Assembly: GCA_024640505.1 (NCBI GenBank)
Contig: JAHEEV010000003.1
Coordinates: forward strand, 1-64,000
DNA length: 64,000 nt
Source: Halieaceae bacterium
Lineage (GTDB): Bacteria > Pseudomonadota > Gammaproteobacteria > Pseudomonadales > Halieaceae
Reading direction: 5' to 3'
Shown: positions 16,123 to 25,258 of the stretch, in pieces
Layout of the letters: each line of letters opens with the position of its first letter
Numbering within the stretch: the stretch's first letter is position 1
Notes under the pieces: generated by a model
The model's input: only the letters and a program-made list of their open reading frames with translations
The model's database searches: none
What the model was told of the DNA's origin: nothing
Position numbers and translations under genes: made by a program

Positions 16123-17319
16123 TCACAGTCGGGTCAGGGCAGGCTCCAGTGCCTGCAGACTGTCCAGGTTGTGTGCCGGCGCAAACAGGTCCAGATAAGG
16201 GAGCGCTGCCTGCATCCCCTGGCTGACCGGCTCGTACCCACCGCGCCCGAGTAAAGGATTCAGCCAGACCAGCTTGCGACAACGCGGCTTGATTCTCGCA
16301 AGCTGTGAGGCCAGATCTTCGGGATTCCCCGTGTCCAGCCCATCGCTGACGATAACGGCAATAGTTCGACTGTTCAGTATCTGACCGTATTTGTCATTGA
16401 AAGTGGCAAGGCTTTCACCGATGCGCGTACCCCCCGACCAGCCCTGTGAGACCATGGCCAGGCTGTTGCGGACACGCATCAAATCGGTTTGTTTCAGTGC
16501 CTCGGTGATGGGCAGCAGGTGGGTGTGGAAGGCAAAAACTGACACGTCACGAAAAATCGATACCAGGCCCCGGGCGAAGCGCAGAAAGAAAAAGCTGTAC
16601 ATCGACATCGAGCGACTGACGTCGACGATAAGCACCAGCCGTGGTTGCCGTTTGACCCGTTCCGTGTAATTGAGTACCAGGGGTGTACCGCCAAAGCGCA
16701 GGCTGCCACGCAGGGTCTGGCGCAGGTTGATCCTGTTGCCTGTTTTGCTGATGCGCTGTCTGCGGATGGCGCGTTTGCGCATCTGTCTGGCCAGGCGATC
16801 GACCAGCGCTTCGACAGCCCGCATCTCATCGGGATCGATCAGCGCCTGGAAATCTGTCTGCGCCAGAGAGGCCTTGAAGCTGGCGCCTTCGCGGGTGCCG
16901 CTGCCATCGAGCGCCTCGTCTCCGTCGTCTGCGCACTGACTGTCGGCATCGCTGTTGCGCACTGACTCCTGCTGCGCACCTGCCGCCTGACTTCGGGCGG
17001 CGGGTCGCTTCTTCGCCACGCCACCGGTCGCAGTGCTATAGCGGCTTTTAACGTTACCCGGGAGCCAGAAGGCATCGAAAAGCTCGTCAAAGCGCTGCCA
17101 GTCATCCTGATCGGAGCACAGCAGGGCTCGCAAGCCCCACCTGAGGCGCTTGCTGTCTCCCAGCCCGCACTTCAGGGCCACATTCTGGGCGTCGAGCTCC
17201 TCTGCCACGCCTACCCGAAAGTTGTTGCTGCGGGCGAGACGGACGAATTCCACCAGCCGCATCTGCAGAAAATCGGCGAGTTGCCGGTCATCCAGCGCTG
17301 TCAGGCTCTGTCCACTCAC
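16123..17319 (-). CDS. coxE: CoxE-like VWA-domain protein
   Basis: 398 residues. The N-terminal helical region (CoxE/YehP-type) is followed by an acidic linker (residues 110-150) and a von Willebrand A domain with an intact MIDAS D233-V-S-R-S237 and VSDGLDTGNPEDL. CoxE works with the MoxR-type ATPase CoxD in building the CuSMoO2 cluster of CODH. The 4-bp overlap with coxD supports coupled translation. Confidence 0.9.
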   Translation of the reverse strand: MSGQSLTALDDRQLADFLQMRLVEFVRLARSNNFRVGVAEELDAQNVALKCGLGDSKRLRWGLRALLCSDQDDWQRFDELFDAFWLPGNVKSRYSTATGGVAKKRPAARSQAAGAQQESVRNSDADSQCADDGDEALDGSGTREGASFKASLAQTDFQALIDPDEMRAVEALVDRLARQMRKRAIRRQRISKTGNRINLRQTLRGSLRFGGTPLVLNYTERVKRQPRLVLIVDVSRSMSMYSFFFLRFARGLVSIFRDVSVFAFHTHLLPITEALKQTDLMRVRNSLAMVSQGWSGGTRIGESLATFNDKYGQILNSRTIAVIVSDGLDTGNPEDLASQLARIKPRCRKLVWLNPLLGRGGYEPVSQGMQAALPYLDLFAPAHNLDSLQALEPALTRL

Positions 17320-18221
17320 AAGGCACGCGCCACCAGTCGCTCAACTTCGAAGGGCTCCAACCTGACGCTGTCTTCACGTGTTTTCAGCAGGCAGACCAGG
17401 GTATCGAGCAGTAGCTGGGGCTCGGTATCCAGGCTGTTGATGCCCAGTTTGAACAAAGCCGCCGCCCAATCAAGGGTTTCAGCAACCCCGGGCTTCTTGC
17501 GCAAATCGAGTTTCCGCAGGTCCTGCACAAAGGCCACGACCTGGCGGGCCAGCTGAGGTCCAATCTCCGGTAGACGGGCGTTGACGATGCGCAGCTCCTT
17601 GTCGAACTCGGGATAGTCGACATAGTGATAGAAGCAGCGCCGGCGCAGGGCGTCGCTGAGCTCACGCGTGCCATTGGATGTTATGACGACATAGGGCTTG
17701 CTGGTCGCGGGTATCGTTCCGAGTTCCGGAATGCTCACCTGGAAATCAGACAGCAGTTCCAGCAGGTAGGCTTCGAATTCCTCATCCGCCCGATCAATTT
17801 CATCAATCAACAGCACCGGGGACTGGGGCTGGGTAATGGCCGCGAGCAGCGGCCGTTCCAGCAGAAAGCGTTTACTGAAGATGGCCCGCTCGGCACTCTC
17901 TGCGGAGACGTGGTCCTGCTCCAGTAATTTGATGGAGAGCAGCTGGTGCTGGTAGTTCCACTCGTAGACCGCCGAATTGACATCGAGCCCCTCATAGCAC
18001 TGCAGCCTGATGAGGGGGCAGTCAAATATACGGGCGATGACGTGGGCAATTTCAGTTTTACCAACGCCGGCGTCCCCTTCGAGCAACAGCGGTCGCTGCA
18101 TTTCGGTGAACAGCAGCAGGCTGGCGCTCAGGCTGCGTTCAGCGATGTACCCCGCATCAGCCAGTCTGGCCTGCAAGGTGGTAATGCGGTCTTCTCCCTC
18201 CATTGCCCGATGGTCCGTCAA
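17316..18221 (-). CDS. coxD: CoxD-like MoxR-family AAA+ ATPase
   Basis: 301 residues. Walker A is GDAGVGKT (49-56) and Walker B VLLIDEIDRADEEFEAY (D140, E141); the sensor region is VVITSNGTRELSDALRRRC. CoxD is the chaperone-like ATPase needed, in Oligotropha, for introducing sulfur and copper into the CODH active site. It lies 24 bp after coxG and overlaps coxE. Confidence 0.9.
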   Translation of the reverse strand: MTDHRAMEGEDRITTLQARLADAGYIAERSLSASLLLFTEMQRPLLLEGDAGVGKTEIAHVIARIFDCPLIRLQCYEGLDVNSAVYEWNYQHQLLSIKLLEQDHVSAESAERAIFSKRFLLERPLLAAITQPQSPVLLIDEIDRADEEFEAYLLELLSDFQVSIPELGTIPATSKPYVVITSNGTRELSDALRRRCFYHYVDYPEFDKELRIVNARLPEIGPQLARQVVAFVQDLRKLDLRKKPGVAETLDWAAALFKLGINSLDTEPQLLLDTLVCLLKTREDSVRLEPFEVERLVARAL

Positions 18222-18245
18222 ATGAGTCCCAGTGCAGAGTCCTGA

Positions 18246-18827
18246 TCACTTGCCACCAAATAGACTCCGCAGCCAGCCGATGAATACGGTCCAGGCGAAT
18301 TTCAGGCCGTTGATCTCCTGGGGTTGCTCCGCGATGTGTTCGCGCGCTTCCTCCGCCTCACGCCCTTCACCCATGGCCGCGATGTGATCGGCGAAATTTG
18401 AACCGAACTGATTCAGTATCTGGTCTGCAACCTGCATCATCATGCGGCCACCCATGCTGGCGGCCTTGCCTGTGACTGTCACCGACGCATTCCCTTTCAG
18501 GGCACTCATGCCCCCGTCGGTCTCGATGATGCTGGCAGTCAGATCCATCGAAGCAGAGGAACTGCCCTTGCTATCCTGGCCTTTCCCGATCAGGTTTATC
18601 TCGCGCTTCACCGCGTCGACGCTGTTAATCACAATATCGCCGTTGAAGGCCATGGCGGCGGGCCCGATTTTCATCTTCACCTTGCCCTTGTAATTGTTGT
18701 CATCGATCTTGTCAGTGATTTCGGCGCCCGGCATGCAGCTGGCCACGCCAGGTATATCCTGCAAAAACTCCCATCCCTGGGTGGTCGACCCGGGTAGGTC
18801 AAACTGTTTATCTAAATCGACTTGCAT
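18246..18827 (-). CDS. coxG: CoxG-like SRPBCC protein
   Basis: 193 residues. An N-terminal START/SRPBCC fold (FDLPGSTTQGWEFLQDIPG, VASCMPGAEI) is typical of carbon monoxide dehydrogenase subunit G; the C-terminus FAWTVFIGWLRSLFGGK is a probable membrane-binding helix. CoxG binds lipophilic quinone and is thought to link CODH to the membrane respiratory chain. It sits between coxL and coxD. Confidence 0.9.
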   Translation of the reverse strand: MQVDLDKQFDLPGSTTQGWEFLQDIPGVASCMPGAEITDKIDDNNYKGKVKMKIGPAAMAFNGDIVINSVDAVKREINLIGKGQDSKGSSSASMDLTASIIETDGGMSALKGNASVTVTGKAASMGGRMMMQVADQILNQFGSNFADHIAAMGEGREAEEAREHIAEQPQEINGLKFAWTVFIGWLRSLFGGK

Positions 18828-18893
18828 TCACATATCTCCAATGAGGGGAAGGTCAGGTCCCGAATTATCTGCGGTCGTTGTTCCAACGGTTTT

Positions 18894-21299
18894 TCAGGCA
18901 TGCTGATCCAGTCCCAGTTCATGCACCTTCTGCCACACGCGATAGGCACTGTGTGGCATATTCATATGGGTCACGTCGAGATGCGCGAAGGCATCCACGA
19001 CCGCAGAGGTAAAGCAGGGAATGCTCCCCACGTGGGGAGACTCCGCGACGCCCTTGGCCCCCAATGGGTGGTGCGGTGAAGGGGTCACGGTGTAGTCGGT
19101 CTCCCAGTGCGGCGTCTCTACGAAGGTCGGGACGAAGTAATCCATCAGGGTATTGCCCAACAGATTGCCCTGCTCGTCGAAAGGCATCTCCTGCCCCATG
19201 GCAACGGCGAAGCCCTCGGTCAGGCCACCGTGTATCTGGCCCTCGATAATCATCGGGTTGATCCGCGTGCCGCAGTCATCGAGTGCGTAAAATCTGCGCA
19301 CCGACGTTTCGCCAGTGGCCTTGTCGATGTCCACGACGCACAGATAGATGCCAAAGGGGTAGGTGAAGTTGGGCGGATCATAGTAATCGACCGCTTCGAG
19401 GCCGGGCTCCATGCCTTCCGGCACATTGTTGTAGGCTGCCCAGGCGACTTCCTTCATGGTTTTTTCCTGGCCGGGAACACCTTTTACCTTGAAACGGTCC
19501 ACTTCCCACTCCAGGTCGTTCTCACTGACCTCGAGCAGGTGAGCCGCGATTTTTTGCGCCTTCGCGCGAATTTTACGCGCGGCAACTGCAGTGGCTGCTC
19601 CCCCCACCGGGGTCGATCTCGAGCCGTAGGTGCCCAGGCCGTAAGGTGCGGTATCGGTATCGCCCTCTTCGATGGAAATCTCATCGGAAGAGATACCCAG
19701 TTCGGTGGCGATGATCTGGGCGTAGGTGGTCTGGTGGCCCTGACCCTGGGTGATGGTGCCCATTCTCGCCATGACGCTGCCCGTCGGGTGCACGCGAATC
19801 TCAGCGCTGTCGAACATGCCGACACCCAGGATGTCGCAGTTGCGTGACGGACCTGCGCCCACGATCTCTGTGAAAGTGCACAGGCCGATACCCATCAGTT
19901 CACCCTGCGCTCGCTTCTCCTGCTGCTCCTTGCGCAGTGCTTCGTAGTCCACGGCATCGAGCACCTTCTCCAGCGCGGTATGGTAATCGCCGCTGTCGAG
20001 TTCCCAGCCCAGGCAGGTCTGGTAGGGGAACTGCTCCGCCTTGACGAAATTGCGCCGCCGGATTTCGGCTTTATCGATACCGAGCTTCTGCGCCAGGACA
20101 TCGATGGTCCGCTCAATCACATAGACGGCTTCTGTTACCCGGAAGGAGCAGCGGTAGGCCACGCCGCCGGGCGCTTTGTTGGTGTAGACCCCATCGACAT
20201 TGAGATGTGCCACCGGTATGTCGTAGGAGCCGGTGCAAATGTGCATGAGCCCCGCCGGGAATTTGGACGGGTCGGCACAGGCATCAAAGGCCCCGTGGTC
20301 AGCCAGCACATTGACACGCAGGGCCTTGATGCGACCTTCGCTGTCGGCCGCAAGCTCGCCGGTCATGTGGTAGTCCCGGGCGAAAGCGGTGGTGGATATA
20401 TTCTCCATCCGGTCTTCCACCCACTTGACCGGCACGCCCAGCACGATGGAAGCCACGATAGACACCACATAGCCGGGGTAGATGCCGACCTTGTTACCGA
20501 AACCGCCGCCAATATCCGGCGAGACGATGCGAATCTTGCTTTCGGGTATCCCGGACAGCATCGATACCACGGTGCGCACCACATGCGGCGCCTGGGAGGT
20601 GAGATGGACGGTAAGGTGCTCGTTGATTTTGTCGAAGGAGGCGACACAGCCGCAGGTTTCCATGGGGCAGGGGTGTACGCGCGGGTAGTACATCTCCTGT
20701 TTGACCGTTATCTCTGCCTGCTCGAAGACCCGGTCAGTCGCCTCTTTTTCCCCGGCCTGCCAGTTGAAGATGTGATTGTCATGCACGCGTTTACTGTGCG
20801 CCCCGTCCATTTTGCCTACCAGGTCCTCGCGCAGGATGGGGGCGTCGTCATCCATTGAACGGTGTGGGTCGACCAGGACATCAAGCTCTTCGTACTCGAC
20901 CTCGACCAACTCAATGGCATCGGCCGCAATGTAGCGGTCGTCGGCAATGACCACGGCCACTTCCTGGTACTGGAAATGAACCTTCTCGTCTGCCAGCACG
21001 GCCTGCACGTCGCCGGCCAGGGTGGGCATCCAGTGCAAATTCAGCGGTTTCAGGTCGTCCGCAGTGAGCACTGCGTGCACGCCGGGCAGGGCCAGTGCTT
21101 TTTCCTTGTTGATGCTCTTGATACGGGCGTGGGCGTAGGGGCTCCGGACCATGTCCGCAAACAGCATTCCCGGTAACTTGAGGTCATCGGTGTATCTGCC
21201 CGTGCCCTGCACGAAACGGGCGTCTTCCTTGCGCTTGCGCGAACATCCGACGCCCTTGATGGAATCTTCGCGTTCCTGTACTTCAGCTGCATTATCCAT
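18894..21299 (-). CDS. coxL: CoxL: aerobic CO dehydrogenase large subunit, form I
   Basis: 801 residues, close to the roughly 809 of Oligotropha CoxL. The diagnostic form I active-site loop AYRCSFR is present with Cys384, which ligates copper in the [CuSMoO2] centre; form II enzymes have AYRGAGR instead. Other MCD-binding blocks are present: PDIGGGFGNKVGIYPG, MARMGTITQGQGHQTTYAQI, YGSRSTPVGGAATAVAA and the C-terminal NPMIIEGQIHGGLTEGFAVAMGQE and LGAKGVAESPHVG (Glu of the catalytic base). It oxidises CO with water to CO2, passing electrons to CoxS and CoxM. It lies 11 bp after coxS. The start gives the expected N-terminus GVGCSRKRKEDARFVQGTG. Confidence 0.97.
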   Translation of the reverse strand: MDNAAEVQEREDSIKGVGCSRKRKEDARFVQGTGRYTDDLKLPGMLFADMVRSPYAHARIKSINKEKALALPGVHAVLTADDLKPLNLHWMPTLAGDVQAVLADEKVHFQYQEVAVVIADDRYIAADAIELVEVEYEELDVLVDPHRSMDDDAPILREDLVGKMDGAHSKRVHDNHIFNWQAGEKEATDRVFEQAEITVKQEMYYPRVHPCPMETCGCVASFDKINEHLTVHLTSQAPHVVRTVVSMLSGIPESKIRIVSPDIGGGFGNKVGIYPGYVVSIVASIVLGVPVKWVEDRMENISTTAFARDYHMTGELAADSEGRIKALRVNVLADHGAFDACADPSKFPAGLMHICTGSYDIPVAHLNVDGVYTNKAPGGVAYRCSFRVTEAVYVIERTIDVLAQKLGIDKAEIRRRNFVKAEQFPYQTCLGWELDSGDYHTALEKVLDAVDYEALRKEQQEKRAQGELMGIGLCTFTEIVGAGPSRNCDILGVGMFDSAEIRVHPTGSVMARMGTITQGQGHQTTYAQIIATELGISSDEISIEEGDTDTAPYGLGTYGSRSTPVGGAATAVAARKIRAKAQKIAAHLLEVSENDLEWEVDRFKVKGVPGQEKTMKEVAWAAYNNVPEGMEPGLEAVDYYDPPNFTYPFGIYLCVVDIDKATGETSVRRFYALDDCGTRINPMIIEGQIHGGLTEGFAVAMGQEMPFDEQGNLLGNTLMDYFVPTFVETPHWETDYTVTPSPHHPLGAKGVAESPHVGSIPCFTSAVVDAFAHLDVTHMNMPHSAYRVWQKVHELGLDQHA

Positions 21300-21310
21300 G
21301 TCCAGTCACC

Positions 21311-21787
21311 TCAGGCTTGTTGTAGCGTTTGCGCGGCGGTTTGTACCGCCTTGACGATGTTCTGATAGCCGGTACAGCGGCACAGGTTGCCGGACATACC
21401 CCAGCGGATCTCCTCTTCTGTAGGATTCGGGTTCTCCTGCAGAAAGCGATAGGCCCTGATCAGCATGCCTGGGGTGCAGAAGCCGCACTGCAGTCCGTGC
21501 TCTTCTATAAAAGCCTGCTGTACGGCATGCAGCCCGTCGGCGTCCGCCAGCCCTTCTACCGTTTTGAGCTCCGCACCATCGGCCTGCACGGCAAGCACGG
21601 TGCAGGATTTGACGGACTTGCCATCCAGGTCGACCGTGCAGGCACCGCAGTGCGAGCTCTCGCAGCCGATATGGGTGCCGGTCAGGCTGAGTGTCTCCCG
21701 GATCGTATGAACCAGTAACTCCCTGGGCTCCACCAGGGCGTCGACGTGCTTACCGTTCAGGTTGAATGAAACATGCTGCTTCGCCAT
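21311..21787 (-). CDS. coxS: CoxS: [2Fe-2S] small subunit of CO dehydrogenase
   Basis: 158 residues. The plant-ferredoxin-type cluster uses C42, C47, C50 and C62 ([17 protein letters not shown]); the helical domain cluster uses C101, C104, C136 and C138 ([16 protein letters not shown]). All eight ligands are intact, at almost the same positions as in Oligotropha CoxS. It carries electrons from the Mo-Cu site to FAD in CoxM. There are 4 bp between coxM and coxS. Confidence 0.97.
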   Translation of the reverse strand: MAKQHVSFNLNGKHVDALVEPRELLVHTIRETLSLTGTHIGCESSHCGACTVDLDGKSVKSCTVLAVQADGAELKTVEGLADADGLHAVQQAFIEEHGLQCGFCTPGMLIRAYRFLQENPNPTEEEIRWGMSGNLCRCTGYQNIVKAVQTAAQTLQQA

Positions 21788-21791
21788 GGTG

Positions 21792-22655
21792 TTATCCTCT
21801 TGCCTGTTGCAGTGCTGCTCGAATGGAGCGGCGGGCCATTTCAGCCGCCATGTGGGATTTGTACTGGATGTCTCCTCTCAGGTCCTCTGCGGGGTCACAG
21901 GCCGCGATGACCTCGGCCGCGGCCTGTTCGATCAGTGCGTCATCGATGACCTTGCCGCGCAGTACGTTCTCCGCAGCTTCTGCCCGTATCGCCATGGGTG
22001 CCACGTTGGTCAAAGCGATTCTTATGTCGCGACAGACGTCGCCGTCCAGTTCGACGACGACGGGCGAGCCGGCTACGGCATAATCACCCGTTTTTCGTTT
22101 CAGTTTGCTGTAGCCGTGGCCGACACCCTGCCTGATCACGGGTACGCGCAACTCCACCAGAATTTCGTGCTCCTGGAGATCATTCCAGTAGGTCCCAAGG
22201 AAGAAGCCATTCGCCGGCTGCTGGCGCTCACCGCCCGGACCCTGCAGGACCAGGGTTGCATCCAGCGCCAGCATGACCGCCGGGTGGTCGTTGCCCGGGT
22301 CGCCGTGGACGACATCCCCGCCGATGGTGCCGCGGTTCCTCACCTGTGGATCGGCCACCAACCTGGCCGCCTCCACCAGAAGCGGGCAGTGCTGCTGCAG
22401 AATCTCGGATTCGATCAGCTCGTTTTCCGTGGTCATGGCGCCGATACAGATAGTATCGCCCTCGAGGCGGATGCCCCTGAGCTCTTCTATCCCATTGATA
22501 TCTATGAGGGTTGGCGGCTCCGCGAAGCGCAATTTCATCATTGGCAGGAGGCTGTGCCCTCCCGCCAGCAACTTCGAGTCTTCATGTGCGCCGAGCTGGT
22601 TGATGGCATCCTGGATGCTGGTGGCTTTGTGATATTCAAATTCCGCTGGAATCAT
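21792..22655 (-). CDS. coxM: CoxM: FAD-binding medium subunit of CO dehydrogenase
   Basis: 287 residues. FAD motifs AGGHSLLP (31-38) and TIGGDV (110-115, followed by [11 protein letters not shown]) match CoxM. It accepts electrons from CoxS and delivers them to quinone, possibly with CoxG. It is the first gene of the operon; a candidate promoter lies about 40-70 bp upstream. Confidence 0.95.
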   Translation of the reverse strand: MIPAEFEYHKATSIQDAINQLGAHEDSKLLAGGHSLLPMMKLRFAEPPTLIDINGIEELRGIRLEGDTICIGAMTTENELIESEILQQHCPLLVEAARLVADPQVRNRGTIGGDVVHGDPGNDHPAVMLALDATLVLQGPGGERQQPANGFFLGTYWNDLQEHEILVELRVPVIRQGVGHGYSKLKRKTGDYAVAGSPVVVELDGDVCRDIRIALTNVAPMAIRAEAAENVLRGKVIDDALIEQAAAEVIAACDPAEDLRGDIQYKSHMAAEMARRSIRAALQQARG

Positions 22656-22695
22656 GGTGACCTCGCGTCTAGCAGTGAGCCTGGGGTTGTGAGCT

Positions 22696-22723
22696 TATAT
22701 ATTTATAGTCCATAAACTGGCAA
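22696..22723 (-). promoter_or_regulatory. coxM: Candidate sigma70 promoter of the cox operon
   Basis: On the minus strand TTGCCA (plus 22718-22723), 16 bp and TATATA (plus 22696-22701) precede the coxM start at 22655. The region is conspicuously AT-rich compared with its surroundings. It lies between the MetE-like gene stop and coxM, so the cox operon need not depend on upstream transcription. Confidence 0.5.
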
Positions 22724-22808
22724 AGCCAAGAGTCGATACGTGGGTTTTGGTCAATCAGATGAAAATAACGGGCGATCCCCTTACCGGCACACGATTGACA
22801 CAGTTAAA

Positions 22809-23849
22809 TCAGCGTTGCGAGAAGGTCTCGCGCAACTCCCGCGCGGCCGCAACCATCGCCTGGAGTTTGCCAAAGGCCGCTTCGCGGGAAAGGTATTTCA
22901 TCCCGCAGTCCGGCGCCAGGATGATACGGCGTTCGTCGACGTGAGTGAGCGCCCTCAGGACGCGGTTCTTGATCACCTCCACGCTTTCGACTTCCTCGGT
23001 CGACAGATCGAGAACCCCCAGCAGAATATCCTTTCCCTGAAGGGCGTCGAGCACCTCGCAGTCGAGGTTGCTTTGTGCTGTCTCCACCGACACCTGGCTG
23101 CAGCAGGCGCTCGCAAGTTCGGGGAGGTAGGAGTAACCCTCCGGGCGCTCGTGAATCAGCGCCGCGTAGCCAAAACAGATATGTACACAGGTCTTGCCGT
23201 CGACCCCATCGAGAGCCCGGTTCAGCGCTTCCAGGCCATATTCACGGGCCTGGTCGGGCCTGGCCTGCATATAAGGCTCATCCAGTTGCACGACGTCGGC
23301 ACCCGCGGCGAAGAGGTCGCGGATTTCTTCATTGACCGCGGCAGCATAGCCCAGCGCTGCGTCCCGGCGCGAGGGGTAGTAATCGTTCTGCGCCTGTTGT
23401 GACATGGTGAAGGGCCCGGGAACGGTGATTTTCACCTTGCGATCGGTATTTGCGCGGAGGAATGTCAGATCCTCGACGGTGACGGGGTGACGACGCTCGA
23501 TGGGCCCAACGATGCGCGGCACGTATACCGGCTCGCCGCTCCGATCCAGCGCCTCGCCAGGATTGTCCAGGTCGATTCCGGAGAGCGCCGTCGCGAAATG
23601 GTTCGAGTAACTTTCGCGACAGATCTCGCCGTCGCTGATGATATCCAGGCCGGCACGCTCCTGGTCGAGAATGGCCAGCCGGGTCGCGTCACGCTGGGCG
23701 CTTTCCAGCAGATCCGGCGCCACGCGCCAGAGTTCGCGGGCTCTTGTTCTGGGGGGGAAACGTCCGGACAGCTTTTTGCGATCTATCAGCCATTCCGGCT
23801 GTGGATAGCTACCGACGATCGTGCAGGGGAAGAGTGGTAACTCAGACAT
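22809..23849 (-). CDS. MetE-core-like zinc methyltransferase
   Basis: 346 residues, only the C-terminal catalytic barrel of cobalamin-independent methionine synthase. The N-terminus reads TIVGSYPQPEWLIDRKKLSG. Zn ligands are all present: H223-x-C225 (CVHICFGY), E256 (QVSVET) and C315 (LAPDCGMKY). Other blocks are ITVPGPFTMS and QLDEPYMQARPDQ. Short MetE homologues include core MetE proteins, epoxyalkane:CoM transferases and other thiol-alkylating enzymes. It sits 3 bp downstream of a PaaK-like ligase in a catabolic gene set, so transfer of a methyl or alkyl group during substrate breakdown is as likely as methionine synthesis. Confidence 0.75.
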   Translation of the reverse strand: MSELPLFPCTIVGSYPQPEWLIDRKKLSGRFPPRTRARELWRVAPDLLESAQRDATRLAILDQERAGLDIISDGEICRESYSNHFATALSGIDLDNPGEALDRSGEPVYVPRIVGPIERRHPVTVEDLTFLRANTDRKVKITVPGPFTMSQQAQNDYYPSRRDAALGYAAAVNEEIRDLFAAGADVVQLDEPYMQARPDQAREYGLEALNRALDGVDGKTCVHICFGYAALIHERPEGYSYLPELASACCSQVSVETAQSNLDCEVLDALQGKDILLGVLDLSTEEVESVEVIKNRVLRALTHVDERRIILAPDCGMKYLSREAAFGKLQAMVAAARELRETFSQR

Positions 23850-23852
23850 GGG

Positions 23853-25199
23853 CTATTCCTCGAGTTTGGCGACGGCGGGATTCTCACTATCAGAATAATC
23901 AACCAGCTTTGACTTGTAGGTCTCGCGAGGCAGTGTGCCATGGGGCGCGAAGCTCACGTCTGTGGTGACCAGGAGTCTGGACCTGATTTCGTCGATCATG
24001 CGGGATCGCAGCCCCTCCGGGGCGCGCGGGGTATCCTTTCCGAGTTCGATGACGACCGGTAACGGCGGCGTTTGCAGCACACCGCGCGACCGCGGCCGCA
24101 CCTGAAACATGCCGGAGACAGCCGGCGTGAACTGCTCGAGAATACTGCGAATCGCCGTCGGGAAGAGATTGACCCCCCGTACAATCAGCATGTCATCGGT
24201 GCGTCCCACGCAGCGAATTCTCGGCCCGGTTCTGCCGGTGGGGTTCTCCGCCATCGTGACGATTACGTGATCCCTGCTGCGGAAGCGCAGCAGCGGCATG
24301 GCCTCACGCTGTAACGCGGTGTACACGAGCTCGCCTTCAGCGCCGTCCTGCCAGTCAATGGGCTCGCCGCTGACGGGGTCGATGAGCTCGACGTGAACAA
24401 ATCCGCGCGGCATGAAGTGCATGCCCTTGCCATCATCATCCTCCGCCCAGGCGGAGAGCGTAATGTCTCCAATGCCCATGGACTCCCGGACGACGCAGCC
24501 AAAAGCCTCCTGTATCTTGCCCCGCACGAGAGGGTCACCGCCCCCGGGTTCACCCGCCGTGATCATATTCTGCAGGCCCAGGGAGTGTGTCTCGACACCG
24601 TGCTGATGGCACCAGTCGATGAGATAGAGGCCGTAGGAAGGTGTGCAACTGATGCCGGTGGCCCCGAGCTTCTGGATGGCGGTGACCATGCGTTCCGTGT
24701 TGCCGGTTCCCACGGGGATGACAGAACAGCCGATCTTGTCGAAACCGTAGTAGACCGCTCCGGCAACGAAGGGGCCGGCGTTGAACCCCACCACCACTTT
24801 CTGGCCGCGCGAAAATCCTGCTGCCGTGTAACCCCGTGCCACGTTGGTTGCATACATCTCCAGGTCATGAGCGGTCAAACCCAGGTAACAGGGGGTGCCG
24901 GTTGTACCGCTGGTGCTGAATACCCGTCGCAAATCCGTCTCACTCGCGGCAAGGTGCGCGCCAAACGGCGGCGAAGAGGCCTGGGTGGCCCTGATTTCAT
25001 CCTTTTCGGTAAAGGGCAATCTGGCAATGTCTTCAAGCCCGCCAACGTCATCCGCCGAGTGGAAACCGGCCTCCCCGAGTTTCTGCTGGTAGAACGACGA
25101 GTTCTGCAGCAGGTAGGTGATCTGTTCGAGGTACCGCCCCTTGTCGAGCTCGTACTGTTCCGCGACAGGTCGTCTCTCTACTTCCGGATCATAAATCAT
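23853..25199 (-). CDS. PaaK-like acyl-CoA ligase (AMP-forming)
   Basis: 448 residues. The AMP-binding loop FSTSGTTGTPCYLG, the block ESMGIGDITLSAW and the A8-like hinge RCVGRTDDMLIVRGVN, with NLFPTAIRSILEQ, are those of phenylacetate-CoA ligase relatives. It activates a carboxylic acid, probably aromatic, to a CoA thioester in the cytoplasm. It is co-directional with and 3 bp upstream of the MetE-like gene. Substrate unknown. Confidence 0.85.
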   Translation of the reverse strand: MIYDPEVERRPVAEQYELDKGRYLEQITYLLQNSSFYQQKLGEAGFHSADDVGGLEDIARLPFTEKDEIRATQASSPPFGAHLAASETDLRRVFSTSGTTGTPCYLGLTAHDLEMYATNVARGYTAAGFSRGQKVVVGFNAGPFVAGAVYYGFDKIGCSVIPVGTGNTERMVTAIQKLGATGISCTPSYGLYLIDWCHQHGVETHSLGLQNMITAGEPGGGDPLVRGKIQEAFGCVVRESMGIGDITLSAWAEDDDGKGMHFMPRGFVHVELIDPVSGEPIDWQDGAEGELVYTALQREAMPLLRFRSRDHVIVTMAENPTGRTGPRIRCVGRTDDMLIVRGVNLFPTAIRSILEQFTPAVSGMFQVRPRSRGVLQTPPLPVVIELGKDTPRAPEGLRSRMIDEIRSRLLVTTDVSFAPHGTLPRETYKSKLVDYSDSENPAVAKLEE

Positions 25200-25258
25200 G
25201 GTATCTCAGCTCGATCGTTAACGGGCGTGGCAGGCCATCCCAGGGAAGGCTGCCGGCC

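Noticed and set aside
19107-19847. 246-codon plus-strand open frame within coxL
   Set aside because: Antisense to an intact, motif-rich coxL gene.
18894-21299. Form II CODH or xanthine dehydrogenase
   Set aside because: The active-site loop is AYRCSFR, the form I signature, not AYRGAGR or an XDH loop.
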